Shown here: positions 19,667-31,052 of the stretch, in pieces
Position numbering within the stretch: the first letter of the stretch is position 1
How the letters are laid out: each line of letters starts with the position of its first letter
Source of the DNA: Dermatophilaceae bacterium
GTDB taxonomy: Bacteria > Actinomycetota > Actinomycetes > Actinomycetales > Dermatophilaceae
Length of the DNA stretch: 64,000 nt
Assembly: GCA_014377705.1 (NCBI GenBank)
Contig: JACMPC010000135.1
Coordinates: 1-64,000, forward strand
Reading direction: 5' to 3'
The notes under the pieces: generated by a model
Seen by the model: the letters and a program-made list of their open reading frames with translations, nothing else
What the model was told of the DNA's origin: nothing
The model's database searches: none
Program-made: the position numbers and the translations under genes

Positions 19667-20750
19667 CTCTGGCGTGACGGACCAGGGAGCGCAGGCCGCG
19701 AGACAGCGCGCCAGTGGTAGCCATCGCGACGGCACCGAGGACGACCCCGGCACCCAGCGTCGTACGGTCGCCGGACCGTGCTCCGAAGGTCGGCAGCAGG
19801 GGGTCGCGGGTCGTGCGACCCGAGGGCGCACCCGCCGGGGGTGGCCCGGCCTTCGAAACCTGCCTGAGCTCTTGGCCATCAGAGTGTTCTTCGCCGGCCG
19901 CCCGGATCCTGTCGACGTCGTTGGCCGCCCAGGCCGCTGAGATCAGGATCAGCCGGGCGATCAGGTTGAGCCAGACCAGGAGTCCGACCACGATCGCGAA
20001 CGAGGCGAAGAACGGGTTGGCGGTCAACCGCGGCAGCACACTCGCCGCGGTGGCCTTCAGCAGACTGAGCCCGATCCCGCCCACCAGCGCCCCCCGGGAA
20101 AGATATCGCCAGGGCACCTTCACGCCGGAGACGACTCGCAGCAGGAGGATCATCAGGCCGGTATCAGCCAGGACGCTGACCGCGAAGCCCGCCAGGAAGA
20201 GGATCCAGCCCTGGCCTGACAGCCCGACCTGCCCGGCCACCCAGCCGGCGGCGCCTCCGGTCACACTGGTCAGCAACGCGACGACCGCGATGCCCAGGCC
20301 CAGGGTGAAGAGCACACCGAGATCGCGGACCTTGGTCATGACCAGGTTGCCCGCAGACCCCGGCACTCCGAAGACCGCACGGATGCCGTCACGGGTCGCC
20401 CCCAGCCAGCCCAGACCGCTCAGCACCAGGGCGAAGAAGGCGATAACACCAGTGATCGTCAGGGCGACGGCCGGTGGCGTCTGGACCTTGATGAGGCCAT
20501 CAGGATGCTGAGCGTCCTGGATCAACCCCGGCAGGTACCCACTCAGCTGGTCCATGACCGAACCGAACAGGTCGGGGTGACCCCGCAGCACGAATCCGAA
20601 CACCGCGAAGGCGAGCGCGACGGCGGGAAAAACCGAGAAGAAGGCAAAATAGCCGACTCCTGCGGCTAATACGTTTCCGCGCACTGCGGCATAGCGCTTC
20701 CAGGCCAAAGCTGGCTGGCTCCCGGTAAACCGCGCGAACATGGTCTTCAC
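19662..20750 (-). CDS. YihY/BrkB-family membrane protein
   Basis: A 362-residue inner-membrane protein with six hydrophobic segments. The block GNVLAAGVGYFAFFSVFPAV near the N-terminus is characteristic of YihY/virulence-factor BrkB proteins, wrongly called RNase BN in the past. The C-terminal ~80 residues are hydrophilic and end with another hydrophobic stretch. The GTG at 20750 overlaps the TGA of the 2'-5' RNA ligase-like gene (GTGA), deciding the start. The function of the family is not established. Confidence 0.88.
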   Translation of the reverse strand: MKTMFARFTGSQPALAWKRYAAVRGNVLAAGVGYFAFFSVFPAVALAFAVFGFVLRGHPDLFGSVMDQLSGYLPGLIQDAQHPDGLIKVQTPPAVALTITGVIAFFALVLSGLGWLGATRDGIRAVFGVPGSAGNLVMTKVRDLGVLFTLGLGIAVVALLTSVTGGAAGWVAGQVGLSGQGWILFLAGFAVSVLADTGLMILLLRVVSGVKVPWRYLSRGALVGGIGLSLLKATAASVLPRLTANPFFASFAIVVGLLVWLNLIARLILISAAWAANDVDRIRAAGEEHSDGQELRQVSKAGPPPAGAPSGRTTRDPLLPTFGARSGDRTTLGAGVVLGAVAMATTGALSRGLRSLVRHARG

Positions 20751-21289
20751 CGTATCGTGCCTGAGTCGCTCTTCACTCCGGCGCCAAAGTCGAAGGTACT
20801 CACCGAACGCCAGACAAGATCCGCGCCGTGTTCGACCAGGTCGAACGAGCTGACCTCGAACGAGCACTCGTAGGTGGCCAGCTCGCTGAAAGCGCGGTCC
20901 ATCGCCCCCTCATCCACGTGATGGGCGACGGTGACGTGCGGGTGGTAGTAGAAGGCCACCTCCCGCTTCAGCGGGCCGGTGCGGACGGCTCGCTCGATCC
21001 GCTCACAGGCGCTGATGCCCCCGGCCACCTGGACGAAGACCACCGGAGAGATCGGACGGAAGGTGCCGGTGCTGCGCAACAGCATGGTGAACGGCTGCTG
21101 TGCTTCGGCCACCCGCTGGAGATGCTCGCAGATCCGGGGGTTCCTCTCAGCAGCGACCTCGGTCGGCGAGAGCAGCGTGACATGAGGGGAGATGGACTTG
21201 GCCGACGGGTCACCGAAAGAGGCGCGCAGCCGTTGAAGCTCGGTGGAGAAAGGAGCCGGGATGGCAATGGACACGCTGATCATCGTCAT
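20747..21289 (-). CDS. 2'-5' RNA ligase family (2H phosphoesterase) protein
   Basis: A 180-residue protein with the two His-x-Thr motifs of the 2H phosphoesterase superfamily: SPHVTLLSP near residue 37 and HPHVTVAHHV near 120. The spacing suits the two-lobed fold of LigT/CPDase-like enzymes acting on 2',3'-cyclic or 2'-5' phosphodiester bonds. It lies 9 bp after trpS and overlaps YihY by 4 bp, forming trpS-ligT-like-yihY. The physiological substrate is unknown for nearly all bacterial members. Confidence 0.85.
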   Translation of the reverse strand: MTMISVSIAIPAPFSTELQRLRASFGDPSAKSISPHVTLLSPTEVAAERNPRICEHLQRVAEAQQPFTMLLRSTGTFRPISPVVFVQVAGGISACERIERAVRTGPLKREVAFYYHPHVTVAHHVDEGAMDRAFSELATYECSFEVSSFDLVEHGADLVWRSVSTFDFGAGVKSDSGTIR

Positions 21290-21298
21290 CCGCCGCGG

Positions 21299-22916
<1,618 letters not shown>

Positions 22917-23079
22917 GCCGTAAGCATCTGAGCAATTACCCGAATGCTTGATCACTTTAGAATGTTGACAACCGTTTGTGCTTCAGAGCTGACCGATCGG
23001 CTGACCGCATACAGGCGTAGATGGCTCTGGCGGGGCATACGATCGGCACTCCCCCCCGCCGGCTCAGCTCACACCGTGC

Positions 23080-24303
23080 TCAGGCCAGCGCCGCGGCGAG
23101 GTTCTGTTCGATCGCAGCCAGGAAGTCCTCCGTGGTCAGAAAAGCCTGGTCCGGGCCTATCAGCAGGGCGAGGTCCTTGGTCATCTTGCCCTGCTCGACG
23201 GTCTGGACGCAGACCCGCTCGAGGGTCTGCGCGAAGGCCGTCACCTCGGGGGTCCCGTCCAGCTTGCCACGGTGCTTGAGGCCGCCGGTCCACGCGTAGA
23301 TCGAGGCGATCGGGTTGGTGGAGGTGGGCCTGCCCTGCTCATGCTGGCGGAAGTGCCGGGTTACCGTGCCGTGCGCGGCCTCCGCCTCGACGGTCTTGCC
23401 GTCCGGGGTCATCAGCACCGATGTCATCAGGCCAAGCGAGCCGAACCCCTGTGCCACGGTGTCGGACTGCACGTCCCCGTCATAGTTCTTGCACGCCCAG
23501 ACGTAGCCGCCTTCCCACTTCATCGCAGCAGCCACCATGTCGTCGATCAGGCGGTGCTCATAGGTCAGGCCGGCGGCATCGAAAGCCTCCTTGAACTCGG
23601 AGTCGAAGACGTCCTGGAAGATGTCCTTGAAGGTGCCGTCGTACGCCTTGAGGATGGTGTTCTTGGTGGAGAGGTAGACCGGGTACTTACGTTGCAGCCC
23701 GTAGTTCAGCGAGGCGCGGGCGAAGTCCTCGATGGACTTGTTGAAGTTGTACATCCCCATGACCACGCCACCGTCGACCGGCATGTCCACGACGTCCATC
23801 TCAATCGGCTCGCCGGCCGACGGGTCGCTCGGGTGCCAGGAGATCGTCACCTTGCCGGCGCCGGGAACCTTGAAGTTGGTCGCCCGGTACTGGTCGCCGA
23901 AGGCGTGACGACCGATGATGATCGGCTTGGTCCAGCCCGGGACCAGCCGGGGGATGTTGGAGATGATGATCGGCTCGCGGAAGATGGTGCCGCCAAGGAT
24001 GTTGCGGACCGTGCCGTTGGGCGAGCGCCACATCTCCTTGAGACCGAACTCCCTGACCCGGGCCTCGTCGGGGGTGATCGTCGCGCACTTGACGCCGACA
24101 CCGTGCTTCTTGATGGCGTTCGCTGCGTCGATGGTGATCTGGTCGTCGGTCTCGTCGCGCTTCTGGATCGACAGGTCGTAGTACTTGAGGTCGATGTCCA
24201 GGTAGGGGTGGATCAGCCGGTCCTTGATGAACTGCCAGATGATCCGGGTCATCTCATCGCCGTCGAGCTCGACGACGGGGTTCTTCACTGTGATCTTGCT
24301 CAT
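23080..24303 (-). CDS. icd: Isocitrate dehydrogenase, NADP-dependent, homodimeric type
   Basis: A 407-residue enzyme of the TCA cycle that oxidises isocitrate to 2-oxoglutarate. The N-terminus [20 protein letters not shown] and the internal [20 protein letters not shown] are hallmarks of the eukaryotic-like homodimeric NADP type, and not of the 740-residue monomeric enzyme found in many Actinobacteria. It starts at ATG 24303 behind GAGGAG with 8-base spacing. The gene is divergent from mdh, with a 204-bp shared control region containing a palindrome between its likely -35 and -10. Confidence 0.95.
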   Translation of the reverse strand: MSKITVKNPVVELDGDEMTRIIWQFIKDRLIHPYLDIDLKYYDLSIQKRDETDDQITIDAANAIKKHGVGVKCATITPDEARVREFGLKEMWRSPNGTVRNILGGTIFREPIIISNIPRLVPGWTKPIIIGRHAFGDQYRATNFKVPGAGKVTISWHPSDPSAGEPIEMDVVDMPVDGGVVMGMYNFNKSIEDFARASLNYGLQRKYPVYLSTKNTILKAYDGTFKDIFQDVFDSEFKEAFDAAGLTYEHRLIDDMVAAAMKWEGGYVWACKNYDGDVQSDTVAQGFGSLGLMTSVLMTPDGKTVEAEAAHGTVTRHFRQHEQGRPTSTNPIASIYAWTGGLKHRGKLDGTPEVTAFAQTLERVCVQTVEQGKMTKDLALLIGPDQAFLTTEDFLAAIEQNLAAALA

Positions 24304-24357
24304 ACCTGTGGCTCCTCGGTTCGACCTCGGGTTGCTTTGATGAACTGGTCCAGAGAT

Positions 24358-24375
24358 TACCTTGATATCAAGATA
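24358..24375. promoter_or_regulatory. Near-palindromic operator between icd and mdh
   Basis: TACCTTGATATCAAGATA contains a perfect 12-bp palindrome (CTTGATATCAAG, 24361-24372), with two more matching pairs outside one mismatch. Reading toward icd, TAATCT follows the palindrome at -10 distance from an ACAAAG-like -35, so a bound protein would cover the icd promoter core. The shape suits a MarR-family dimer. Streptomyces TamR is known to control TCA genes, including icd and mdh, through related palindromes; the match to its site is from memory. Confidence 0.6.
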
Positions 24376-24507
24376 CTTTGTATTCGAACCCGTGGGAGGT
24401 GCACCCCCGGACCACCCGGCCGTACCTCAGGCGGCATGCCGGGTGTTCATGGGGCGCTGCTAACGTCGGCAGGTATCAACACACTCCGTCCGAAGGGGCA
24501 CAGCACC

Positions 24508-25500
24508 GTGAGCACTACTCCAGTCAAAGTCGCCATCACCGGCGCAGCGGGCCAGATCGGCTACAGCCTGCTCTTCCATATCGCCAGTGGTGCCCTGTTC
24601 GGCAAGGACACCCCCGTGGAGCTGCGGCTTCTTGAGATCACCCCGGCCCTGAAGACCCTCGAGGGCGTCGTCATGGAGCTCGACGACTGCGCCTTCCCGA
24701 CGCTGGCCGGCATCCAGATCGGCGACGACCCGAACACCATCTTCGAGGGCGTCAACCTAGCCCTGCTCGTCGGCGCCCGCCCGCGCGGCCCCGGCATGGA
24801 GCGCAGCGACCTGCTCGAGGCCAACGGCGCGATCTTCACCGGCCAGGGCAAGGCCCTCAACGACCACGCGGCCGATGACGTCCGCATCGCGGTGACCGGG
24901 AACCCGGCCAACACCAACGCCCTCATCGCGATGAGCAATGCCCCTGACATCCCCCGCGAGCGCTTCTCGGCACTGACGCGTCTCGACCACAACCGTGCCC
25001 TCGCACAGCTGGCCGCCAAGACCGGCGTCAGCACCAACGACATCGCCAAGATGACGATCTGGGGCAACCACTCGGCGACCCAGTACCCGGACATCTTCCA
25101 CGCCGAGGTCAACGGCCAGAACGCGGCACAGCTGGTCAACGACCAGGCCTGGCTGGAGACCGACTTCATCCCGACCGTCCAGAAGAGGGGTGCGGCCATC
25201 ATCGCCGCACGCGGCTCCTCCTCGGCCGCCTCAGCCGCTTCGTCGACCGTCGACAGCGCCCGCGACTGGATGAGTGGCTCCCCCGAGGGTGACTGGCTCT
25301 CGATGGCCGTCGTGTCAGATGGTTCCTACGGGGTCCCCGAGGGCCTGATCTCGTCCTTCCCGGTGACCACCAAGGACGGCAGCTGGGAGATCGTCCAGGG
25401 CCTGGAGATCAACGACTTCTCCCGTGCCCGCATCGACGCCTCGACCGCCGAGCTGGCAGAGGAGCGCGACGCCGTCAAGAGCATGGGCCTGATCAAGTAG
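24508..25500 (+). CDS. mdh: Malate dehydrogenase
   Basis: A 330-residue NAD-dependent enzyme of the actinobacterial/cytosolic MDH type. The nucleotide-binding motif is [16 protein letters not shown], the mobile loop carries [15 protein letters not shown], and the catalytic His is in [13 protein letters not shown]. The GTG start at 24508 lies behind GAAGGGG. The same frame is open far upstream through the antisense of icd, but that part is not MDH. The 5' leader is over 100 bases from the shared icd/mdh operator. A strong hairpin follows the stop. Confidence 0.95.
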   Translation: MSTTPVKVAITGAAGQIGYSLLFHIASGALFGKDTPVELRLLEITPALKTLEGVVMELDDCAFPTLAGIQIGDDPNTIFEGVNLALLVGARPRGPGMERSDLLEANGAIFTGQGKALNDHAADDVRIAVTGNPANTNALIAMSNAPDIPRERFSALTRLDHNRALAQLAAKTGVSTNDIAKMTIWGNHSATQYPDIFHAEVNGQNAAQLVNDQAWLETDFIPTVQKRGAAIIAARGSSSAASAASSTVDSARDWMSGSPEGDWLSMAVVSDGSYGVPEGLISSFPVTTKDGSWEIVQGLEINDFSRARIDASTAELAEERDAVKSMGLIK

Positions 25501-25523
25501 CCTGGTAGGTCCGGTCTCCGTAC

Positions 25524-25562
25524 GCCTCTGCCCGCCCGCACCCCGTGCCGGCGGGCAGAGGC
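25524..25562. terminator. Strong bidirectional terminator after mdh
   Basis: GCCTCTGCCCGCC (25524-25536) and GGCGGGCAGAGGC (25550-25562) form a perfect 13-bp stem with a 13-base loop. It lies 24 bp after the mdh stop and 17 bp from the stop of the convergent DUF3017 gene. It can fold in both directions; the AT-rich tail (ATATTCCTT) is on the mdh side. Confidence 0.75.
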
Positions 25563-25578
25563 ATATTCCTTCCACGGC

Positions 25579-25848
25579 TCAGCCCCGCGGTTGCAGATCC
25601 AGAGTGATGACGATGACGAACAGGGCGATCGCCATACCGAGAAGGAACAGCACATCGGCGGCGCGAGAACGTACGACCAGCGCGCCGGCCCGCCCCTTCG
25701 GCAGCACAAGCCTGATCACCGCGCCGCCAAACACGGCACCACAGAGAACGAACCCACCCCAGCGCACCGAGCCGAAGCCGATCACCAGCACACCGGAGAT
25801 CATCGCGGCAGCAACCAGCCACAACGCGCCGAAGCGGGCAGAGGTCAT
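25579..25848 (-). CDS. DUF3017 small membrane protein
   Basis: An 89-residue protein with three hydrophobic segments (about 7-25, 29-48 and 64-84) separated by a basic loop [14 protein letters not shown]. This size and pattern, directly after folD, match DUF3017. The ATG at 25848 overlaps the folD TGA (ATGA); the open frame extends further upstream but only into folD. Function is unknown. Its fixed place behind folD in related genomes suggests a housekeeping membrane role. Confidence 0.85.
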   Translation of the reverse strand: MTSARFGALWLVAAAMISGVLVIGFGSVRWGGFVLCGAVFGGAVIRLVLPKGRAGALVVRSRAADVLFLLGMAIALFVIVITLDLQPRG

Positions 25849-26717
25849 CGACGGGACGCACGCTCGGCAGCCTCGGCGGCATCCACGACGTTTCTGAGCA
25901 GCATGGCTCGCGTCATCGGCCCCACGCCCCCGGGGTTGGGGGTCAGCCAGCCAGCGACCTCGGCCACGTCCGGGTGGACGTCGCCGACCACCCGTGACGT
26001 CCCGTCGTCGCCGATCTCGCGGCTGACTCCCACGTCGATCACCGCTGCTCCGGGCTTGACCATCTCGGCCCTGATGATGGCGGCCACCCCGGCCGCGGCG
26101 ACCACGATGTCCGCGCTGGCCACGTGCCTGTCCAGGTCGTGGGTTCCCGTGTGGCACAACGTGACGGTGGCGTTCTCACTGCGCCGGGTCAGCAACAGGC
26201 CAAGGGGCCGGCCCACGGTGAGGCCGCGCCCGACGACGACCACCTGGGCACCGGCGATCGGGACGTCATAGCGGCGCAGCAGCTCGATGATGCCCACCGG
26301 GGTGCATGGCAGGGGTGCTGCCTGCCCCAGGACCAGACAGCCGAGATTGTACGGGTGCAGCCCGTCAACGTCCTTGACCGGATCCACCCGGGACAGCAGG
26401 GCGAACTCGTCGAGCCCGGTCGGCTGCTGGACCAGGTACCCGGTGCACGCAGGATCCGAGTTGAGCTGGTCCAGGACGGCCTCGACCTCGGACTGGGTGG
26501 CGCCGGTGGGCAGGTCATGCCGGATGCTTGCGATACCGATCTCGGCGCAGTCCTTGTGCTTGGCATTGACGTACCACCGGGTTCCGGGGTCCTCCCCGAC
26601 CCGCACGGTCCCCAGACCCGGGACGATACCCCGCCCCGCCAGCGATGCGATCCGGTCCTTCAGCTCGTCCTTGATCGTTGCCAGGGTCGCCTTGCCATCC
26701 AGGATCTGCGCGGTCAT
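25845..26717 (-). CDS. folD: Methylenetetrahydrofolate dehydrogenase / methenyltetrahydrofolate cyclohydrolase
   Basis: A 290-residue bifunctional enzyme of one-carbon metabolism. It contains [19 protein letters not shown] with the catalytic Lys and Tyr, [21 protein letters not shown], the dinucleotide site [17 protein letters not shown], and the C-terminal [21 protein letters not shown] 26717 has GGAAAG nine bases upstream; the ATG three codons earlier would be too close to it. It is divergent from the kinase gene with about 100 bp between starts. Formyl-THF from this pathway feeds PurN and PurH nearby. Confidence 0.95.
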   Translation of the reverse strand: MTAQILDGKATLATIKDELKDRIASLAGRGIVPGLGTVRVGEDPGTRWYVNAKHKDCAEIGIASIRHDLPTGATQSEVEAVLDQLNSDPACTGYLVQQPTGLDEFALLSRVDPVKDVDGLHPYNLGCLVLGQAAPLPCTPVGIIELLRRYDVPIAGAQVVVVGRGLTVGRPLGLLLTRRSENATVTLCHTGTHDLDRHVASADIVVAAAGVAAIIRAEMVKPGAAVIDVGVSREIGDDGTSRVVGDVHPDVAEVAGWLTPNPGGVGPMTRAMLLRNVVDAAEAAERASRR

Positions 26718-26819
26718 GCGCTGCATCTTTCCACAGGGGGGCACCGGCCGACCTTTCCGGTCCCCCGTCCGTGAGAAACTGCAGGGGAGGCCGTCGCCTC
26801 GGCATGCAAGAGACACGGG

Positions 26820-28214
26820 GTGAGCGTGGCAGTGGGCAAGGACGGCCCGGCAACCCCTCGCCCGGAGGGCGGCTCGCGGGTCGAGGACGGTGACGCGCCC
26901 GACGGGTACGAGAACCTCACCCGCATCGACCAGGGTGGCTTCGCCGTGGTCTATCGCGGACGCGACACCCGCTTCGACCGGACGGTCGCGCTCAAGATCC
27001 TGCGCTCGGACAGTCTCGGCGAACGTCAGCTGCGGCGTTTCAGGGCCGAGTGCCTGGCCATCGGCCGGGTCTCCTCGCACCCGAACATCGTGACCGTCTA
27101 CGACGCGGGCACCACCGCAGGCCGCCGCCCATGGCTGGCGATGGAATACTGCTCAGGAGGCTCGCTGGCACACAAGCTGGCCAGAGTGGGCCCGCTGCCG
27201 GTGGCCGAGGTCGTCTTCATCGGCGCCCGGCTGTGTGGCGCCCTCGGTGCCGCCCACGGGGCCAGCATCCTGCATCGGGACGTGAAGCCGCGCAACGTGT
27301 TGCTGACGTCCTACGGCGAGCCCGCCCTGGCCGACTTCGGGATCGCCAATGTGGTCGCCGAGGACGACAACATGACCGAGACAGCGGCCTACACGGTGGT
27401 TCACGCTGCCCCGGAGATCCTCGAGGGCAAGGCGGGCACCGCCGCGGCGGACATCTACTCGCTCGGCTCGACCCTCTACACGCTGCTGGCCGGCCAGGCG
27501 CCGTTCGCCAGGGAGGCCAGCACCGGTCTGGCCCCGCTGGTCACTCGCATCCTGCGCAACGACCTCCCGGTCATCGCCCGTCACGGCGTCCCGCCCGAGC
27601 TCGAGAAGCTGCTGCGCAGATCCATGTCCGCAAGGCCACAGGATCGCCCCACGTCCGCGGAGCTCGGTGCCAGCCTCACCAGCCTGGGCCAGCGGCTGAG
27701 CGCAGCCGAGGATGCGCTGCCGTCCACGCACGAACCGCTGGTGCCAGTGGCGTCGCCGGTCAGCGCCAGACGCCTGCTCGTCATTGTCGGCGGCACCGTG
27801 GCAGCCCTGGCAGCCGTGGTGATGGCGTTCATGGTGTGGGGACTGGGCTCCCACACCGACGAACCCCGCCAGAGTTCGTCGAGCGCCTCGTCAGCCGGCA
27901 CCAGACAGGCTGCAGCCAGGTACGCCCCGACCGGACTGGCCGTGGCCAGGGGCCGCAGCGGGGGCGAGCTCATCGTGTCCTGGAACATGCCGATCCGCCC
28001 CGACGTCATGGCCACGGTGATCTACCAGGGACCTGGCACCACCAGGGCAAGGGCGATCTTCAACTACGGCACCAGCCCGACAACGGCGCCGCACGTGACC
28101 ATGCAGGGGCTGCCGGGCGGCCGCATGGTGTGCCTGTGCGCCGCGCACTTGGTGTCGATCGACAACAAGATCATCACCGCCATGAGCCGTCCGGTGTGCG
28201 CGGCACCGCGATAG
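26820..28214 (+). CDS. Receptor-type Ser/Thr protein kinase with fibronectin III-like outer domain
   Basis: A 464-residue one-pass membrane kinase. The kinase domain (about 30-290) has a glycine-rich loop [16 protein letters not shown] (Lys59), HRDVKPRN (152-159), DFG (172-174) and APE (197-199), so it should be active. A membrane helix lies at about 319-342 and a Ser-rich linker at 350-365. The outer part (369-462) begins [10 protein letters not shown], has SWNMP and ends SRPVCAAP, a beta-sandwich pattern like fibronectin III. It is not a PASTA repeat. The gene lies between folD and purH, an unusual insertion into an otherwise metabolic block. Its ligand and targets are unknown. Confidence 0.88.
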   Translation: MSVAVGKDGPATPRPEGGSRVEDGDAPDGYENLTRIDQGGFAVVYRGRDTRFDRTVALKILRSDSLGERQLRRFRAECLAIGRVSSHPNIVTVYDAGTTAGRRPWLAMEYCSGGSLAHKLARVGPLPVAEVVFIGARLCGALGAAHGASILHRDVKPRNVLLTSYGEPALADFGIANVVAEDDNMTETAAYTVVHAAPEILEGKAGTAAADIYSLGSTLYTLLAGQAPFAREASTGLAPLVTRILRNDLPVIARHGVPPELEKLLRRSMSARPQDRPTSAELGASLTSLGQRLSAAEDALPSTHEPLVPVASPVSARRLLVIVGGTVAALAAVVMAFMVWGLGSHTDEPRQSSSSASSAGTRQAAARYAPTGLAVARGRSGGELIVSWNMPIRPDVMATVIYQGPGTTRARAIFNYGTSPTTAPHVTMQGLPGGRMVCLCAAHLVSIDNKIITAMSRPVCAAPR

Positions 28215-28225
28215 CACAGCACTTG

Positions 28226-28296
28226 CCCAGCGCGTCCCGGCGCATCCCAGCGCGTCCCAGCGCGTCCCAGCATTAGCCCAGCGCGTCCCAGCCTCG
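28226..28296. repeat. Tandem 10-bp repeats (CCCAGCGCGT)
   Basis: About six to seven imperfect copies of CCCAGCGCGT, at 28226, 28236 (CCCGGCGCAT), 28246, 28256, 28266 (CCCAGCATTA), 28277 and 28287. They fill the gap between the convergent kinase and purH stops. No coding frame uses them. Confidence 0.8.
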
Positions 28297-28319
28297 CCCA
28301 CCCGGACCGACCTCCGAGC

Positions 28320-29945
28320 TCAGTGCGCGAAGTGCCGGGTGCCCGTGAAGTACATGGTGATACCGGCCGCCGTCGCAGCCTCGATGACCTCGGGGTCGCG
28401 AACAGACCCACCGGGCTGGACGACGGCATGGACACCAGCGTCCAAGAGCACCTGCAAGCCGTCGGCGAACGGGAAGAACGCGTCCGAGGCCGCCACGGAG
28501 CCGGCCGCACGGTCCGAACCGGCGCGGGTGACCGCCAGATGACAGGAGTCCACCCGGTTGACCTGGCCCATCCCGACCCCCACGCTGGCCCCGGCCTTGA
28601 CGAGCAGGATGGCGTTGGACTTGACCGCCCTGATGGCCCGCCAGGCGAATCCCAGGTCGGCCAGCGTGGCCGCGTCGGCCGGGTCACCACAGACCAGCCT
28701 CCAGCGAGATGGGTCATCACCACCGGCTCCCTCGGCATCGGCAGCGCCGCCCACCCCGTCCCCTACGACAGCGTCGATCCTGTCGCGAGTCTGCATGAGG
28801 ATCCCGCCGCTGACCGCCCGAAAGTCGACCTGCTCGGCACCCCGCTCCATCCCCTCCGGCAGCTGCAGCAGACGAATCGACTTCTTGCGCTGGAGGATCT
28901 CGCGTGCCGCCGGCTCGAATGCCGGAGCAACCACGACCTCGGTGAAAACCTTGGCAACCTCCTCCGCCATCGCCGCCGTGACAGTGCGGTTGGCCGCGAT
29001 GACGCCGCCGAACGCCGACTGCGGGTCGCAGGCATGAGCGCGCTGGTAGGCCGTGGCAATGTCGGCGCCGATCGCGATGCCGCAGGGGTTGGCGTGCTTG
29101 ATGATGGCCACGGCCGGATCGGCCTGGTCGTAGGCCGCGCGCTGGGCGGCATCGGCGTCGATGAAGTTGTTGTAGGACATCTCCTTGCCGTGAAGCAGCT
29201 CGGCAGTCGCGATACCAGGGCGCCAGTGGGCGTACAGGGCGGCCTTCTGGTGCGGGTTCTCGCCGTAGCGAAGGACGTTCGCCCGGTTCCAGGTGGCGCC
29301 CACCCACGCCGGGAACCCGGTGCCATCACTGGTGTCGGCCAGCACGCTGCCCATCCAGCTGGCGACGGCGAGGTCGTAGCTGGCCGTGTGCACGAAAGCC
29401 TCTGCCGCGAGCGTCTTGCGCTGGCCGAGGGTGAAGCCGCCGCCACGGACGGCGACCAGCACCGAGCCGTACTCCGCGGGGTTCGTTACGATCGTGACAC
29501 TTGCATGGTTCTTGGCTGCGGCTCGCACCATCGAGGGGCCACCAATATCGATCTGTTCGATGCACTCCTGCTGATTGGCTCCGGCGTTCACCGTATCGGT
29601 GAACGGGTAGAGGTTGGAGACAACCAGGTCGAACGGCTCGATACCGAGGTCGGCGAGCTGCGCGAGGTGGGCGGGGTTGCCGGTGTCGGCCAGGATCCCG
29701 GCATGGATAGCCGGGTGCAGGGTCTTGACCCGACCGTCGAGGCACTCGGGGAAGCCGGTGAGGTCCTCGACCCGGGTCACCGGAACGCCGGCGTCAGCGA
29801 TCCGGGCGGCCGTGGAACCCGTCGACACCAGGGCGACTCCCGCTTCATGCAGGCCGCGGGCCAACACCTCCAGACCTGTCTTGTCATAGACGGAGATGAG
29901 CGCCCGGTGAACGGCACGCTTGCCGGAAGCCTTCGACTCGCTCAC
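28320..29945 (-). CDS. purH: Bifunctional AICAR transformylase / IMP cyclohydrolase
   Basis: A 541-residue enzyme catalysing the last two steps of IMP synthesis. The N-terminal IMP cyclohydrolase part has [20 protein letters not shown] and [16 protein letters not shown]. The transformylase part has [14 protein letters not shown] and [12 protein letters not shown] with the catalytic Lys-His. A segment near [20 protein letters not shown] is Gly/Ala/Asp-rich and longer than usual. The ATG overlaps the purN stop by 4 bp (ATGA). It is expressed with purN. Confidence 0.96.
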   Translation of the reverse strand: MSESKASGKRAVHRALISVYDKTGLEVLARGLHEAGVALVSTGSTAARIADAGVPVTRVEDLTGFPECLDGRVKTLHPAIHAGILADTGNPAHLAQLADLGIEPFDLVVSNLYPFTDTVNAGANQQECIEQIDIGGPSMVRAAAKNHASVTIVTNPAEYGSVLVAVRGGGFTLGQRKTLAAEAFVHTASYDLAVASWMGSVLADTSDGTGFPAWVGATWNRANVLRYGENPHQKAALYAHWRPGIATAELLHGKEMSYNNFIDADAAQRAAYDQADPAVAIIKHANPCGIAIGADIATAYQRAHACDPQSAFGGVIAANRTVTAAMAEEVAKVFTEVVVAPAFEPAAREILQRKKSIRLLQLPEGMERGAEQVDFRAVSGGILMQTRDRIDAVVGDGVGGAADAEGAGGDDPSRWRLVCGDPADAATLADLGFAWRAIRAVKSNAILLVKAGASVGVGMGQVNRVDSCHLAVTRAGSDRAAGSVAASDAFFPFADGLQVLLDAGVHAVVQPGGSVRDPEVIEAATAAGITMYFTGTRHFAH

Positions 29946-30574
29946 GAGATGGTGACCTTTCGTTCGGTGACGGAGAAACCATTGCGGACCATCCGGCCCA
30001 CGTAGTCGACGAGCATCTGGCGCTCCTGCGTCTTGATGCGTTCGTGCAGGATCTCGACGGTGTCGTCATCGTGCACGCTGACGGCCCGCTGAGCCACGAT
30101 CGGGCCCGTGTCCACCCCGGCGTCGACCACGAAGAGCGTGCAGCCGGTGACCTTCACGCCATAGTCGAGTGCCTCCCGGGGGCCCTGGATCCCGGGGAAG
30201 GACGGCGAGAGAGCGGGATGGGTGTTGACGGTGCGCCCGCCAAACTGCGCCAGGAACGCGTCACCAGCCAGCCTCATGAAACCGGCCAGAACCACGAGGT
30301 CGGGCCGGTATGCCGCCACCTGCGAGGTCAGTGCCGCATCCCACTGCGCCCGGGTGGCGAAGTCGGCGACCCGGCAGACAAAGGTGGGGACCCCCGCACG
30401 CCGCGCGCGGCTCAGGCCCTGGATGTCGCCGCGATCAGCACCGACCGCGGCGATCCGCACCCCGTATGCGGGGTGGGTCGCGGCGTCGATGAGCGCCTGG
30501 AGGTTCGAGCCGTGGCCCGAGACGAGAACCACCACGGACCCGGCGGTCGACCCGGTGGTCGGCATGTTCCTCAC
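29942..30574 (-). CDS. purN: Phosphoribosylglycinamide formyltransferase
   Basis: A 210-residue GAR transformylase using 10-formyl-THF. It contains [25 protein letters not shown] and [12 protein letters not shown], the folate/GAR site motif with the catalytic Asn-His, then [17 protein letters not shown] with the catalytic Asp. The second histidine motif is usually N-I-H-P-S-L-L-P, here N-T-H-P-A-L-S-P, still with the key residues. ATG 30565, behind GAGG, is an alternative to the GTG at 30574. The stop overlaps purH. Confidence 0.95.
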   Translation of the reverse strand: MRNMPTTGSTAGSVVVLVSGHGSNLQALIDAATHPAYGVRIAAVGADRGDIQGLSRARRAGVPTFVCRVADFATRAQWDAALTSQVAAYRPDLVVLAGFMRLAGDAFLAQFGGRTVNTHPALSPSFPGIQGPREALDYGVKVTGCTLFVVDAGVDTGPIVAQRAVSVHDDDTVEILHERIKTQERQMLVDYVGRMVRNGFSVTERKVTIS

Positions 30575-30620
30575 GATGGGAGACGATATCTGACAACAGA
30601 CCTACCCTGCCCACCCTCCC

Positions 30621-31052
30621 ATGCCTGGAGACACCTTGGCCCCGCCCCGCAAGTCACCTGCCCTGCCGCCCGGGGTGGCGCACTCGCGTCGGGCCGCCCT
30701 GCTGATGCTGACCGGGCTCATCGCCGCGGGATCCCCGCTGCCATACAGCGCGGCGGCCCTGATCCCCCTGGCCTGGGCGGGGTTCGAGTCAGTTCTCGCG
30801 ATCCGGGCCAGGTCTGCGGGCGGGGCGCCGGCTCGCAGCGTCGCGTCCAGCGTGGTCGGTCTTGTCCTGGTGTGCCTGCTCGCCGCGATGGTGCTGTTGC
30901 CCTATGCCTTCTACGGCACGGTGAAAACCCTTCAGGACTGCACCCAGGGGGCGAATACCGCGGTGGCCGCGGCGGACTGCAACTCTCGCTATGGCAGTCT
31001 CGAGTCGATCGTCGGCGGATTTCTCAGGTTCGGGCAGCGCGCAGGTGGCTGA
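30621..31052 (+). CDS. Small actinobacterial membrane protein, unknown function
   Basis: A 143-residue protein with two to three hydrophobic segments (about 24-42, 45-60 and 76-100) and a C-terminal extracytoplasmic stretch LQDCTQGANTAVAAADCNSR holding two cysteines likely to pair. I recognise this 'C..GANT..A...C' tail from short hypothetical proteins of Micrococcales but know no function. It is divergent from purN (46 bp) and its last 29 bases overlap the 3' end of the DUF6350 gene on the other strand. The codon pattern agrees with a real gene, but it is less certain than its neighbours. Confidence 0.6.
   Translation: MPGDTLAPPRKSPALPPGVAHSRRAALLMLTGLIAAGSPLPYSAAALIPLAWAGFESVLAIRARSAGGAPARSVASSVVGLVLVCLLAAMVLLPYAFYGTVKTLQDCTQGANTAVAAADCNSRYGSLESIVGGFLRFGQRAGG

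Noticed and set aside
23272-24507. N-terminal extension of the mdh frame
   Set aside because: The upstream ~410 codons are antisense to icd. Malate dehydrogenase similarity begins exactly at GTG 24508 behind a ribosome site.
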